Shown here: positions 14,754 through 22,786 of the stretch, piece by piece
How the letters are laid out: every line of letters starts with the position of its first letter
How positions within the stretch are numbered: the first letter of the stretch is position 1
Virus record (IMG/VR): IMGVR_UViG_3300044617_000932
Coordinates: 1 to 30,881 of that record
DNA length: 30,881 bases
From: a virus
Reading direction: 5' to 3' (one strand)
The notes under the pieces: generated by a model
What the model was told of the DNA's origin: nothing
What the model saw: only the letters and a program-made list of their open reading frames with translations
Database searches by the model: none
Program-made: the position numbers and the translations under genes

Positions 14754-15077
14754 ATGGCAAAAAACAAAATAACAACTGTTGGATATTTTATAAAAAGGTT
14801 AAGGGATTGTGGTTATATAACCGATAAGGTATTTACTGATTATAACCTCCACGATCCTAGATCATGGACAGTTGTGGTTGATCCCAAAAATACTTCTGTT
14901 TTTATAACTTGTTTCAACAATCATAATTCTTTGGGTGAAGAATATTTTGAACTTAATGATGGTGGACAATTTATACCAGAAAGATTTAAATTAAAAACAA
15001 GTTCAATTGAAACAATTATTGAATATCTTGTTAAATTTAATATAAATAATAAAGCAAGAGGATACAATGGCAAATAG
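14754..15077 (+). CDS. Unknown 107-residue protein after gp45
   Basis: I do not recognise a family. The protein has a TVGYFIKRLRDCGYI helix, a SWTVVVDP-x5-VFITCF strand pair, a LGEEYFELNDGGQFIP region and a C-terminal helix followed by a basic tail. It looks like a compact alpha/beta domain and is probably conserved, because such Gly/Asp/Trp-rich turns are unlikely by chance. Its ATG lies just past the inverted repeat, and its end overlaps the next gene by 11 bases. The context suggests a replication or middle-expressed accessory role, but none is shown. Confidence 0.6.
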   Translation: MAKNKITTVGYFIKRLRDCGYITDKVFTDYNLHDPRSWTVVVDPKNTSVFITCFNNHNSLGEEYFELNDGGQFIPERFKLKTSSIETIIEYLVKFNINNKARGYNGK

Positions 15078-15444
15078 AAAAAAAACAACAAATAACTCAT
15101 TGTCATCACAGAATTTAATATCTGAAAAAAAATTAAATGATGATGATCTCATTGATCTTCAAAAAAAGGTTTTTGATGCCGTTCATAATTTGGAACTCCA
15201 AAGAAGTTTAGATAAAATGCTAAAACAACATGTGCATGAAAATCAAATTATAAAAAGAGATTTTTCAATATTAAAAGATGCAATATCAGAGTATCTTGAT
15301 TCTTTTTTGGTTTTAGGTTATTCATTAGATGGTGATCGAATAGTTATTCAACATTTTAAATCACCCAAAGACAAAGATGCTATTGTTGAATTTATGAAAA
15401 ATATATTTTTAAAACAACAAAACGAAAACTTTTTTGGTGAATAA
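15067..15444 (+). CDS. Unknown 125-residue helical protein
   Basis: I do not recognise this protein. The first 25 residues are basic and Asn/Ser-rich. The rest is mainly helical with Lys/Glu/Leu repeats. A FSILKDAISEYLDSF helix and a LGYSLDGDRIVIQHF hairpin are the clearest elements. A good Shine-Dalgarno match (AGAGGA, about 6 bases before the ATG) starts it, in contrast to most genes here. It overlaps the previous gene by 11 bases, and its TAA overlaps the next ATG by one base, so it is in the same unit. Confidence 0.6.
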   Translation: MANRKKTTNNSLSSQNLISEKKLNDDDLIDLQKKVFDAVHNLELQRSLDKMLKQHVHENQIIKRDFSILKDAISEYLDSFLVLGYSLDGDRIVIQHFKSPKDKDAIVEFMKNIFLKQQNENFFGE

Positions 15445-16478
15445 TGGCTACTCTTTTTCCAAATACAGAAACTTGCTTTGTCGATCTTTCGTCCAACGGA
15501 TTAAATCCATCACTTTTTCCAGTTGGAACAGCACAACACCTTGATATAAATTATAATATTCTTCCGTTTTTATGTGATTTGTTAAAAGCAACAACTGATA
15601 ATAACGTAAGTCCACTTTTAACAGAAGGTCCAACACCATTTGATTTAACTCCATATACTGATTTTTCTATGTTGACGGGTGTTGGCGATCCAAGAGCTTC
15701 TTTGGGTGAAACGATGACACAAACATACATACATTTTTTACCTAGAGTTATCACACAGACAGAAGTTCGACAAGCGGGAGGAACACAAGTTATAGATAAC
15801 TATATATGTACCGATGACGGTTCTCCAATTAAAATATCTGAAACAATCCCTGTTCTTTTATCTTTGGATTTAACAGGCAAAAAACCATATCAATATGGTG
15901 CAATAACAGTTCCACCTGTTTCTGCAACTTTTTCCGAATTAATGAGGATAATTGATCCACAAGAAGTAAAAGATTTTGTAAATTCTTATATAAACGGAGC
16001 AAGAGAAAGACATGCTGAAGATTTTTCCAATTTTATAAAACAATATTTTTCGGATTGGAAAATTTTAAGTATAGATGTATACGAAGCCACCAAACATTTA
16101 ATTGTTAGTTTGAAAAAAAACAATAAAACAGCATATATAAAATATCATAGTGATGTGGCACAGACAGTTGGATGTCTTTTAAAGTTAAAAGAAGTTAAAT
16201 ATTTTTATTCCTATCAACCACCAGAAAACATGGCTTTAAGTATGGCTATGTCATCATTGATTAAAAATTTTAAATTGTTGATGCAAAACCCAAAAGAAGC
16301 TGAAAAGTATAGAGATTTGATAATAAACAATTATTCATCAACTCCTGATCAATCATATTCTTCATTGTCTCAAAATCCAACAGCCGCTCAATTATATTAT
16401 AATAGTTATTCATCAAATATTAATTCCATTAATGCTTTAAATCCACAATTGACATCAATAAAAATTGTTGAGTGTTAA
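15444..16478 (+). CDS. Unknown 344-residue protein at the strand switch
   Basis: I do not recognise this protein. The N-terminal half (about residues 1-165) is rich in Pro, Thr and Gly with beta-strand patterns. The middle has a KDFVNSYINGARERHAEDF helix. The C-terminus is Ser/Tyr/Asn-rich low complexity, as in many virion proteins. It is the last plus-strand gene, and its stop interlocks with the stop of the convergent needle gene. It could be a structural or accessory tail protein read from the replication side, which would be unusual, or an unrelated middle gene. Only its existence is well supported. Confidence 0.6.
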   Translation: MATLFPNTETCFVDLSSNGLNPSLFPVGTAQHLDINYNILPFLCDLLKATTDNNVSPLLTEGPTPFDLTPYTDFSMLTGVGDPRASLGETMTQTYIHFLPRVITQTEVRQAGGTQVIDNYICTDDGSPIKISETIPVLLSLDLTGKKPYQYGAITVPPVSATFSELMRIIDPQEVKDFVNSYINGARERHAEDFSNFIKQYFSDWKILSIDVYEATKHLIVSLKKNNKTAYIKYHSDVAQTVGCLLKLKEVKYFYSYQPPENMALSMAMSSLIKNFKLLMQNPKEAEKYRDLIINNYSSTPDQSYSSLSQNPTAAQLYYNSYSSNINSINALNPQLTSIKIVEC

Positions 16479-18643
16479 AAAGCATTGAAAGATGTTAATA
16501 TATTAAAAGTGGAAACTGTTTGATCGTCGGTAGTATCACAACCTAAATCCAAAGATGGTGGTGGATTTAAACTACCATCAGGATTAAATTTTAATGCTGT
16601 CACGGGAACAAAATTTGTTCCATTATAAACATTATTATACGCATTTGGGTCAAGACCATATTTTTTGTTTCTGTTTTTTGCATTTGGACCACCACCACCA
16701 AAAGGCCATATACAAGGAATACAAAGCTCTCCCATATTTTTATGTCCGGGTTTTGTTCCAGTTCCTTTTTGTTTTGGTGGCGATGGAACATGGCTTGGAT
16801 TTGGTCTGGAAGCTCTTGCGGCATTATTTGTTCCTACATAATTTCCTTGGAAAGCTGTATAATCATGAGAATGATTGCTACCGGGGCTACCATGATTGTG
16901 TGTAAAATTATAAACAGGGAATGTTTGACCGGGAACAACAAAAGTGTATACAAATGTTACCGGATAAGGTCCAGCAAAAGCTACACCATTAACAAGCAAT
17001 GGTGGTCCAGAAGGAAGTCCGGGTGGCGCAAAATATGTTGTACCAAATCCAGCAGGCATTCCTAAATTTTCTACACCAATACTTAAAATTGCAGTTGAAT
17101 ATGTTTCCTCAACCAAAGTTTTAAGCTCTGCCATACCATTTATTATGTTTAAACTTAAAACATTGAATACATCTCGACTGATTTTTTTGTAAATTTTATC
17201 ATATTGATCATAAATTGTGGCTTGCAATCCTGTAAATGGATTATTCCATTGTGCATTTGATTGAACTTGATGCGAAGGACCAGATGGACCTGTGGCAATT
17301 CTTTCGCCGGGAGCGGTAATGTGTGTGCAATATATGCCACCATCCATTGATATAGCACCTTTAACAGCCAAATCACCATTTACATTCAATGCACCCGTTG
17401 CTTTAACATTTTTTGCGTCTAATAAAATACCATCATCTCCAGAACGGTCATTTCCATCTATTATAATATTTTTTCCTTTTAATGTTGTAACATTATTTGA
17501 TGAAACTGTAAGTTCTCCTTTTGCTGATGTTATAACTATATCTTCTGCTTTTACATTCAATCTTCCACTTGTTAAAGTCTCGATACCGGGAGAACCAGTT
17601 TGAATTGTAAATTTTTCTGCAACAGTTAAGCTTAAACTTCCGGGATTTTGTAATGGTGGACAATAAACAGCCTTTTTACAATTACCTTTTGAACTAGGAA
17701 TAAACCCAACTTCATTATTTTCAAATCCAAATGGTATTGTGCCATGATGTTTTGTTAAAGCAACAGTTGGTGATTGATTTATAGCATCAGGTTGACCAAC
17801 AAATAAAGCAACATCACCACTAAATGGTCCAAAAACCTTTGTTCCACCCGATCCCATCTTTTTTTGAGCATCATTTAATTCTTTTTGTTTTGATTTTAAC
17901 TCCTTTGCAGCATTTTCATTTGCATCTTGAATGTCTTTTTGTGGACTTTTACAAGTACCACCTTTACAACCGGGACTTCCACAACCTTTACCCCCATTTA
18001 TTTGTTTAACTTCTTCTGGTGTGAGAAAGGGTATAGCTAAAAAATCCAAAAGTTTTTGTAAAATATCTAAAGGATATGGAAAATTTGGTATTGCTAAACG
18101 AATTAACTTCCAAACAAGATCGAGCAAACATTGTCCCCTATCCGTTAATACTGTCATTGAACAAGTTGGACATGGCACATCGGTTCCTTCACCTTTTTCT
18201 ATCGCTTCAACCTTTTTTTTATCAATATCTAATGCAATTTGTTTAGCTTTTTTTGTTGCTTCTATTTCTTCTTTTTTTGAACTACCAACAGTTTCTTGAT
18301 GATCACCTTTTATGACTGTATAATAATCACCTTGATTAACTATTTGAACATCACCAGCAATTGATTGGTAAAAATTTCCTTTTGAACCTATAAAAACATC
18401 ATTTCCTTTAATTGTAAGGTTTCCGTTATTCAATTGAAGAAGGGCTTTTGCTTTATCTTGCAAGAGAACATAAGAATTATCTTGTGGTTGAGATGATCCA
18501 TTAAGGCTTGGAAAAACATCCGTCCTCATTTCCAAACCACCAGCTTCAGTATAAAGCCCACTTTGTTCTTTTTTTCCTAAATCGGAAAAATCAGTACCCT
18601 CTGTATTTGAATAATTGAATACTGGTTTGTTTGTTTTTGCCAT
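16475..18643 (-). CDS. Baseplate needle-like beta-helical protein with metal-binding motifs
   Basis: This 722-residue protein follows the gp5 hub gene. It contains a long run of short beta repeats at about 335-440 (alternating V/I strands and Gly/Asn turns), as in the beta-helical needles of gp5 and VgrG proteins. In T4 the needle is the C-terminus of gp5, but here it is a separate gene. Two HxH pairs (H582/H584 and H591/H593) resemble the metal-binding tips of phage spike proteins. Cys clusters lie at 158-172, 221-231 and 641-644. A Lys/Glu-rich helical stretch (about 230-265) breaks the sequence. The role is probably puncturing the outer membrane or wall at the baseplate tip. A TAAATA motif lies 6 bases before the ATG. 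The beta-helix call is moderate, the exact role inferred. Confidence 0.65.
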   Translation of the reverse strand: MAKTNKPVFNYSNTEGTDFSDLGKKEQSGLYTEAGGLEMRTDVFPSLNGSSQPQDNSYVLLQDKAKALLQLNNGNLTIKGNDVFIGSKGNFYQSIAGDVQIVNQGDYYTVIKGDHQETVGSSKKEEIEATKKAKQIALDIDKKKVEAIEKGEGTDVPCPTCSMTVLTDRGQCLLDLVWKLIRLAIPNFPYPLDILQKLLDFLAIPFLTPEEVKQINGGKGCGSPGCKGGTCKSPQKDIQDANENAAKELKSKQKELNDAQKKMGSGGTKVFGPFSGDVALFVGQPDAINQSPTVALTKHHGTIPFGFENNEVGFIPSSKGNCKKAVYCPPLQNPGSLSLTVAEKFTIQTGSPGIETLTSGRLNVKAEDIVITSAKGELTVSSNNVTTLKGKNIIIDGNDRSGDDGILLDAKNVKATGALNVNGDLAVKGAISMDGGIYCTHITAPGERIATGPSGPSHQVQSNAQWNNPFTGLQATIYDQYDKIYKKISRDVFNVLSLNIINGMAELKTLVEETYSTAILSIGVENLGMPAGFGTTYFAPPGLPSGPPLLVNGVAFAGPYPVTFVYTFVVPGQTFPVYNFTHNHGSPGSNHSHDYTAFQGNYVGTNNAARASRPNPSHVPSPPKQKGTGTKPGHKNMGELCIPCIWPFGGGGPNAKNRNKKYGLDPNAYNNVYNGTNFVPVTALKFNPDGSLNPPPSLDLGCDTTDDQTVSTFNILTSFNAF

Positions 18644-18649
18644 ATACTT

Positions 18650-18655
18650 TATTTA
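18650..18655 (-). promoter_or_regulatory. Late-promoter-like TAAATA before the needle gene
   Basis: On the minus strand TAAATA lies 6 bases before the ATG at 18643, and its TAA is also the stop codon of the gp5 gene. It matches 6 of 8 positions of the T4 late consensus TATAAATA. The same placement recurs at 21558, 26922 and 28691. Confidence 0.4.
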
Positions 18656-20311
18656 GCCAATTGATTGAATATTGGAAGGGTCGTAAACTTGTCCCATATA
18701 TATTGGTCTTTGTGGACTACCTCCCTCAAACATAATCCAAACCTTTGCACCAACCATTGGTATGGAAAAATTTCCAACAGGACCGCCAAATCTTGACATA
18801 TTAACGCTACCATAAGCATTGACCCCTTGGTTTGTTGTTCTTATTACTAATCTTTCTCCTGATTTTGATCCATCAGCTAAAGGTTCGTTTCTTGTGATTT
18901 TTTCCCAAGTTGCTTTTCCTATAGTAGCACCCAAACCGTTATTGGGACCAATACCAACGGCAAATCCACCATAATCTTCACTACGCATGATAGCATCTCC
19001 CACAAAAAGTTTTGCTCTTAAAGCTAAATCCGCACTATCCAGAATTTCATCGGCTGTATAATCTCTATCTGGATCCAATCCATAACTTTTGGCTAATTCT
19101 CTATTATTAGTGCCTTTTTTATTAGCCCAACTTTTTATTTGAGCCGGACCAACTTGTAAAATACCAAAAGAACCACCGGGGTCTTTTAAATTAATTGTAC
19201 GGTTTTGATAACTGGATTCATAAGATGCTGTTTTAGCCCAAAATGTAGCCCAAGATTCAGGCGTTCCATTCAAACCATATGATTGTCCATTTCTTGGTAT
19301 ATTTTTACTATTATAAATTGAATTCGGATTATTTTTTATATATGTCAAAGCAGTATTATATACATCACCGGGAGCAACAAGACTAAATTTATCTTGAGCC
19401 AAACCGGAAAAACCACCAGAAACACCATAGGTTTGTTTAAAATCCGCATTTGAATTATTAATACCATCATCTGCGGTTTCTCTATTATCTGGATTAGCTG
19501 CAACGGCGGTTTGAGAACTACCATTTACGGAATAATTTGCATATTTCCCCAAATCTTGTTTATTTATTTGCCAATGCCATGGTTCTTTTTGTGTTCCACC
19601 AACACCTCTATTATCTGGACCAGATCTACCAACATAATTTGACCATCCATATTTGGAAGCATTATTAGCCAACCATGTATAAGCTTGCTCTTTAGTTGTT
19701 CCACCCGCACCTACAAAATCAAAAGCCAGCCCATAGCCATGATTACTTGTTCCGGGTGTTGCTGCTAAATCAGGTTTTCTTCTTTTCAAATCAACTTGTT
19801 GATCAAATGTTCTATAAGAATCAGTTAATCCTAAATTAACACCATCCGCTTTTGCTGCTGTTACTAGTTCTTGAAATTTCCCAGCAACTATTGGATGAGC
19901 ATAATGTCCATTAAAACCTTCAACCGGAACCAATTGATTTTTATTATTTGGATCCAATCTACCATTTGAACCATCCAAAGATATACTATTGTTGAATGCG
20001 GAATCGGAAGGAATAACATATGGATTTTGTGATGATGTTTCTGTAAAAGAACCCGTACCACCACCCCATAAAGGCATTGCGGGACGCGCCCAAGGTAATG
20101 TTTTTTTCAACCTTGATAACAATGTTGATGGAAATTTATCGGATGTCGGTGAAGCAAAATCAATATCCGTTTCTAAATTGTTCCAACCGTCATACAATGG
20201 ACCATTTTTTCCGGGAACAAATACTTTAACTCTACCTAAATCATCAGGATCACTTGATTCAACAACTAAACCAACATATGCACCAAAAAATAATTCATCT
20301 TTGACAGCCAT
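18653..20311 (-). CDS. 5: gp5-like baseplate hub with M15 peptidase and transglycosylase inserts
   Basis: This is a gp5-type tail hub protein. The OB fold is split: residues about 8-85 (VGLV...DPDDLGRVKVFVPG...PWARPAMP) give its first part and residues 505-545 (SIPMVGAKVWIMFEGG...PIYMGQV) its second. Two peptidoglycan-cutting domains are inserted between them. Residues about 140-250 are a VanY-like M15 peptidase with the zinc ligands H191, D198 and H246, a catalytic E243 and R167 in the DSYRTF motif. Residues about 350-450 resemble a lytic transglycosylase/SLT domain, with E365 as candidate catalytic Glu and GILQV at 383-387. T4 gp5 carries only one lysozyme domain, after its OB fold, so this arrangement is unusual. 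The protein would cut both peptide and glycan bonds as the tail tip crosses the wall. The domain calls are strong; the hub role is inferred from the OB fold and neighbours. Confidence 0.9.
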   Translation of the reverse strand: MAVKDELFFGAYVGLVVESSDPDDLGRVKVFVPGKNGPLYDGWNNLETDIDFASPTSDKFPSTLLSRLKKTLPWARPAMPLWGGGTGSFTETSSQNPYVIPSDSAFNNSISLDGSNGRLDPNNKNQLVPVEGFNGHYAHPIVAGKFQELVTAAKADGVNLGLTDSYRTFDQQVDLKRRKPDLAATPGTSNHGYGLAFDFVGAGGTTKEQAYTWLANNASKYGWSNYVGRSGPDNRGVGGTQKEPWHWQINKQDLGKYANYSVNGSSQTAVAANPDNRETADDGINNSNADFKQTYGVSGGFSGLAQDKFSLVAPGDVYNTALTYIKNNPNSIYNSKNIPRNGQSYGLNGTPESWATFWAKTASYESSYQNRTINLKDPGGSFGILQVGPAQIKSWANKKGTNNRELAKSYGLDPDRDYTADEILDSADLALRAKLFVGDAIMRSEDYGGFAVGIGPNNGLGATIGKATWEKITRNEPLADGSKSGERLVIRTTNQGVNAYGSVNMSRFGGPVGNFSIPMVGAKVWIMFEGGSPQRPIYMGQVYDPSNIQSIG

Positions 20312-20313
20312 TT

Positions 20314-21552
20314 TTATTTTGCCTTGTTTGTTTTAACCTCATTTGAATCCAAAGATTTTCCATATTGATCACAAGTACATTCTCTTGTTTTTTCCGGTCC
20401 CAAGTTCACGGGCGCGGGAGGATTATAACTATTACCGGGCATTGGATTTACAGTTCCAAGCATTTGACCAACAGCATTCATATTAACAAATGTTGGACCA
20501 TAATGATCAAGTAATGCATTCCATATATAACTTTGAGATGATTGTGCAGCAAGAGCATAACCATAGTTAACAACTAGATTTGATAAAAATGCTTCAGGAT
20601 TATTGCCAAACTGTTCGATCATGCCTATTATTTTGTTTACTTCCGGTGGGAAAAATTTTGAAACTGCACCAAAAGGATTGTTAACAAACGTTTTTATATC
20701 AAAACCAATAGTTTTACTAAGATAGCTAACAAAATTTTGTTCAAAATTATTAATTATTGCTGACATATTCATTAAAGATGTAAAAAATGGTATATCACCC
20801 GCCATTTTTTGTAAAATCAACAATAAAATACATAAAAGATCAAGAGGAATGATGCTTTCCAAAAAATTTGCAATCAATTGTTGTATTTTCGTAAGCAATC
20901 CATTTATAATTCCAAAAATTTGTTGAATATAAGCCATTATACCATTATAAATGTCTTGTATAATCTTATTAAATGCCGCTATAACACCATTTATAGCATT
21001 AGCCAATGCAACTAACGAAGCAAATGCTCTTTTTGGTAAAGCCATGAAAGCTGAAGTTCTTAATCTATTACAAAAAGCCTCTAAAGTGTTTAAAGAATCC
21101 GGTCTTGTGCGATTTATCATATACTGGATAAAGTTTGTTGTATTCATTCTTGGTCCTGTCATTGGATTTTCATCCATATTGAATGAATTTGCTTCAACTG
21201 CACCAAATTTTCCAAAATCTTCAAAACAACCCTTTTCATAAGCTGGAGTTTTCTTTAAAATATCAGCCAATAATGGATCTCTTGCCATTTTTATGAAATC
21301 ACTTATAAAACCTTTGTCGATAACACATTTTTCATCACCGGAATTATATATTCCAGCTTCTAAAACTTTATTATCAAACCCATAAACCAACATGTTTAAT
21401 AACAAATAATATTTATTTTTGTTTAAAGCATTAAATCTTTGTCTTACTCTTGCTAATTCACCAGCAAAAATATAAGGATATAATGTTAAATTTGTTTTCT
21501 TTTCTAAATTAGCTATTTCAGTCTTACCTATTGTGTGAAGTTGTGTAGCCAT
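20314..21552 (-). CDS. Unknown 412-residue hub-region protein with hydrophobic helices
   Basis: I do not recognise this protein. A charged N-terminal domain is followed at about 165-265 by long hydrophobic, Ile/Leu-rich helices (including one around IIPLDLLCILLLIL) that could be amphipathic or membrane-associated. A Pro/Asn-rich C-terminus contains CTCD. It is encoded just upstream of the gp5 hub gene, with two bases between them, so it is likely a tail-tip or baseplate component made with gp5. The hydrophobic part could sit in the tube lumen or interact with the cell membrane during infection. It could also be a chaperone for the hub. A TAAATA motif precedes it. Confidence 0.6.
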   Translation of the reverse strand: MATQLHTIGKTEIANLEKKTNLTLYPYIFAGELARVRQRFNALNKNKYYLLLNMLVYGFDNKVLEAGIYNSGDEKCVIDKGFISDFIKMARDPLLADILKKTPAYEKGCFEDFGKFGAVEANSFNMDENPMTGPRMNTTNFIQYMINRTRPDSLNTLEAFCNRLRTSAFMALPKRAFASLVALANAINGVIAAFNKIIQDIYNGIMAYIQQIFGIINGLLTKIQQLIANFLESIIPLDLLCILLLILQKMAGDIPFFTSLMNMSAIINNFEQNFVSYLSKTIGFDIKTFVNNPFGAVSKFFPPEVNKIIGMIEQFGNNPEAFLSNLVVNYGYALAAQSSQSYIWNALLDHYGPTFVNMNAVGQMLGTVNPMPGNSYNPPAPVNLGPEKTRECTCDQYGKSLDSNEVKTNKAK

Positions 21553-21557
21553 ATAAA

Positions 21558-21563
21558 TATTTA
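21558..21563 (-). promoter_or_regulatory. Late-promoter-like TAAATA before the 412-residue gene
   Basis: On the minus strand TAAATA lies 5 bases before the ATG at 21552, just after the stop of the 82-residue gene. It fits the recurrent placement of this motif. It is A+T-rich, so chance is possible. Confidence 0.35.
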
Positions 21564-21566
21564 ACT

Positions 21567-21815
21567 TTAAGATTGATTTTTTAACTGTTCTTCAGCCCAT
21601 TTAGCCCAAACTTCATTTGGATTTTCTATGTTATCATCTTTCATATCAATATTTACCGCAATATATATGGGTGCATTCCACAATAATTTATTTGTACCGG
21701 GTGTAATTGCTGGTAAATCACTATAAGCTTCTTTTTCTTGAGGAGATTCTAACTCTTTTTTTATTTTTGAAACTATTGGATCTTCTATTTGTTCAAAATT
21801 TTTATTTTCTTCCAT
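21567..21815 (-). CDS. Unknown 82-residue acidic protein
   Basis: I do not recognise this small protein. It is acidic in its first third (ENKNFEQIEDP), then has an APIYIAVNID strand and a C-terminal WAKWAEEQ helix. It is encoded just before the 412-residue protein, with 14 bases between them. Upstream is a 50-base divergent region shared with the plus-strand nucleotide kinase gene, holding a TAAATA motif about 40 bases from the ATG. It could be a small baseplate or assembly factor. Its frame and position support it as real. Confidence 0.5.
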   Translation of the reverse strand: MEENKNFEQIEDPIVSKIKKELESPQEKEAYSDLPAITPGTNKLLWNAPIYIAVNIDMKDDNIENPNEVWAKWAEEQLKNQS

Positions 21816-21849
21816 AAAACTCTTGTTTTTTTTGTAAAAAACATTAATA

Positions 21850-21860
21850 TATAATATTTA
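21850..21860. promoter_or_regulatory. Divergent control region between the 82-residue gene and the nucleotide kinase
   Basis: A TATAAT (21850-21855) lies on the plus strand 10 bases before the kinase ATG at 21866. A TAAATA (21860-21855, read on the minus strand) lies about 40 bases before the 82-residue gene. The two motifs overlap, so one 50-base gap may serve early plus-strand and late minus-strand expression. No good -35 box was found for the plus-strand side. Confidence 0.35.
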
Positions 21861-21865
21861 CGCGG

Positions 21866-22513
21866 ATGAATAACTATTTCACCAAATCATATCACCCAAT
21901 TATAGGCATTGCTGGTGCAGCAAGATCGGGTAAAGATACATTATGCAATGGATTAATACGACAATTTTCACTTTTGGGTATCAATGCTAGAAGAAAATCT
22001 ATAGGTGGTGATATCATAAAGAATGATTTAAAAAATATTTTGTTGGAAAAATGTCAAATTGATCCATTTTTATTAAAAAATGATGAAGAAAAAGAACTTA
22101 TAAGACCGATTTTGGTTGAATATGGTAGATTACAACGTCATATTACTAAAGGTCAGTATTTTATAAATAAATTTGAAGAAAAAAACAACAATTCTGTGTT
22201 AATTATCCCTGATATTAGATATGCTGAATATGAAAATGATGAAATTTTTTGGTTAAAAAATAAAAAGAATGGGTTATTAATTTTTATAGAAAGAGAAAAT
22301 GTTTTTGACGCAAATGAAGCTGAAAAATCAAACAATAAAAAAATTAAAGATGCTTCTGATTATATTTTAAAATGGGATACATTAAATGCAAATAATCCAG
22401 ATGATTTGAAAACAATAAATCAACACGCACAATTTATTATAAAAAATTATTATATACCATTAATGGTTAAAAATTACCATCTTCCTATTGGACAATTTGA
22501 ACTTTTTAAATAA
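21866..22513 (+). CDS. 1: Deoxynucleoside monophosphate kinase-like protein (T4 gp1)
   Basis: This P-loop protein has IAGAARSGKDT (about residues 15-25), as in T4 gp1 and other phage dNMP kinases, which phosphorylate dNMPs to supply DNA synthesis. An IIPDIRYAEYEND segment further on matches the strand-plus-Arg substrate region of these kinases (a VTDVRF-type motif). Its 215 residues compare with 241 in T4. It is the only plus-strand gene in the late half of the window. Its 3' end overlaps the minus-strand zinc-ribbon gene by 40 bases, so late transcription from that side would read antisense through it. The kinase class is well supported; the exact substrate set is not. Confidence 0.75.
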   Translation: MNNYFTKSYHPIIGIAGAARSGKDTLCNGLIRQFSLLGINARRKSIGGDIIKNDLKNILLEKCQIDPFLLKNDEEKELIRPILVEYGRLQRHITKGQYFINKFEEKNNNSVLIIPDIRYAEYENDEIFWLKNKKNGLLIFIERENVFDANEAEKSNNKKIKDASDYILKWDTLNANNPDDLKTINQHAQFIIKNYYIPLMVKNYHLPIGQFELFK

Positions 22514-22785
22514 GTTTTTATACCCATATTACATCCACATTTCGTACACCTATCTTGTAGTTTTGCGTAATAAGGACATGATTCACAAATACTTTTTCTT
22601 CTTTGAACTTCTGATGATTCCGCATTCAATGGATTTCCTTCCATAACACTTTTAACATTTTTGGAAATGTCATTTTTTAAATTATTTGCCATTTCTTTTA
22701 AAGAAGGAAATTGTGGTTTATTTGTATTTGAAATTCTTCTTAAACGATTCATCTGAATTGAATGTTTTAAAAGATCTTTATTCAT
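22474..22785 (-). CDS. Small zinc-ribbon-like protein
   Basis: The C-terminal 40 residues hold a cysteine pattern C-x2-C, then C-x2-C-x-C, then a final Cys-Pro before the end (CESCPYY, CTKCGC, NCPIGRW), typical of small zinc-binding modules. The N-terminal half is basic and helical. I chose the ATG at 22785 (MNKDLL...), which follows the hub-gene TAG after one base. A longer reading from 22833 would overlap the hub gene and start with hydrophobic, out-of-context residues. The stop lies 40 bases inside the convergent kinase gene. It may be a baseplate assembly or regulatory factor; no function is known to me. Confidence 0.7.
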   Translation of the reverse strand: MNKDLLKHSIQMNRLRRISNTNKPQFPSLKEMANNLKNDISKNVKSVMEGNPLNAESSEVQRRKSICESCPYYAKLQDRCTKCGCNMGIKTYLKSSNCPIGRW

Positions 22786-22786
22786 A

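Noticed and set aside
16594-18299. Plus-strand open frames within the needle gene
   Set aside because: They lie antisense to a long, well-formed gene, have Cys/His-rich scrambled composition and no start context, so they are shadows.
22500-22520. Short AACTT/AAGTT hairpin at the end of the kinase gene as a terminator
   Set aside because: A 5-bp A+T-rich stem is too weak to call a terminator.
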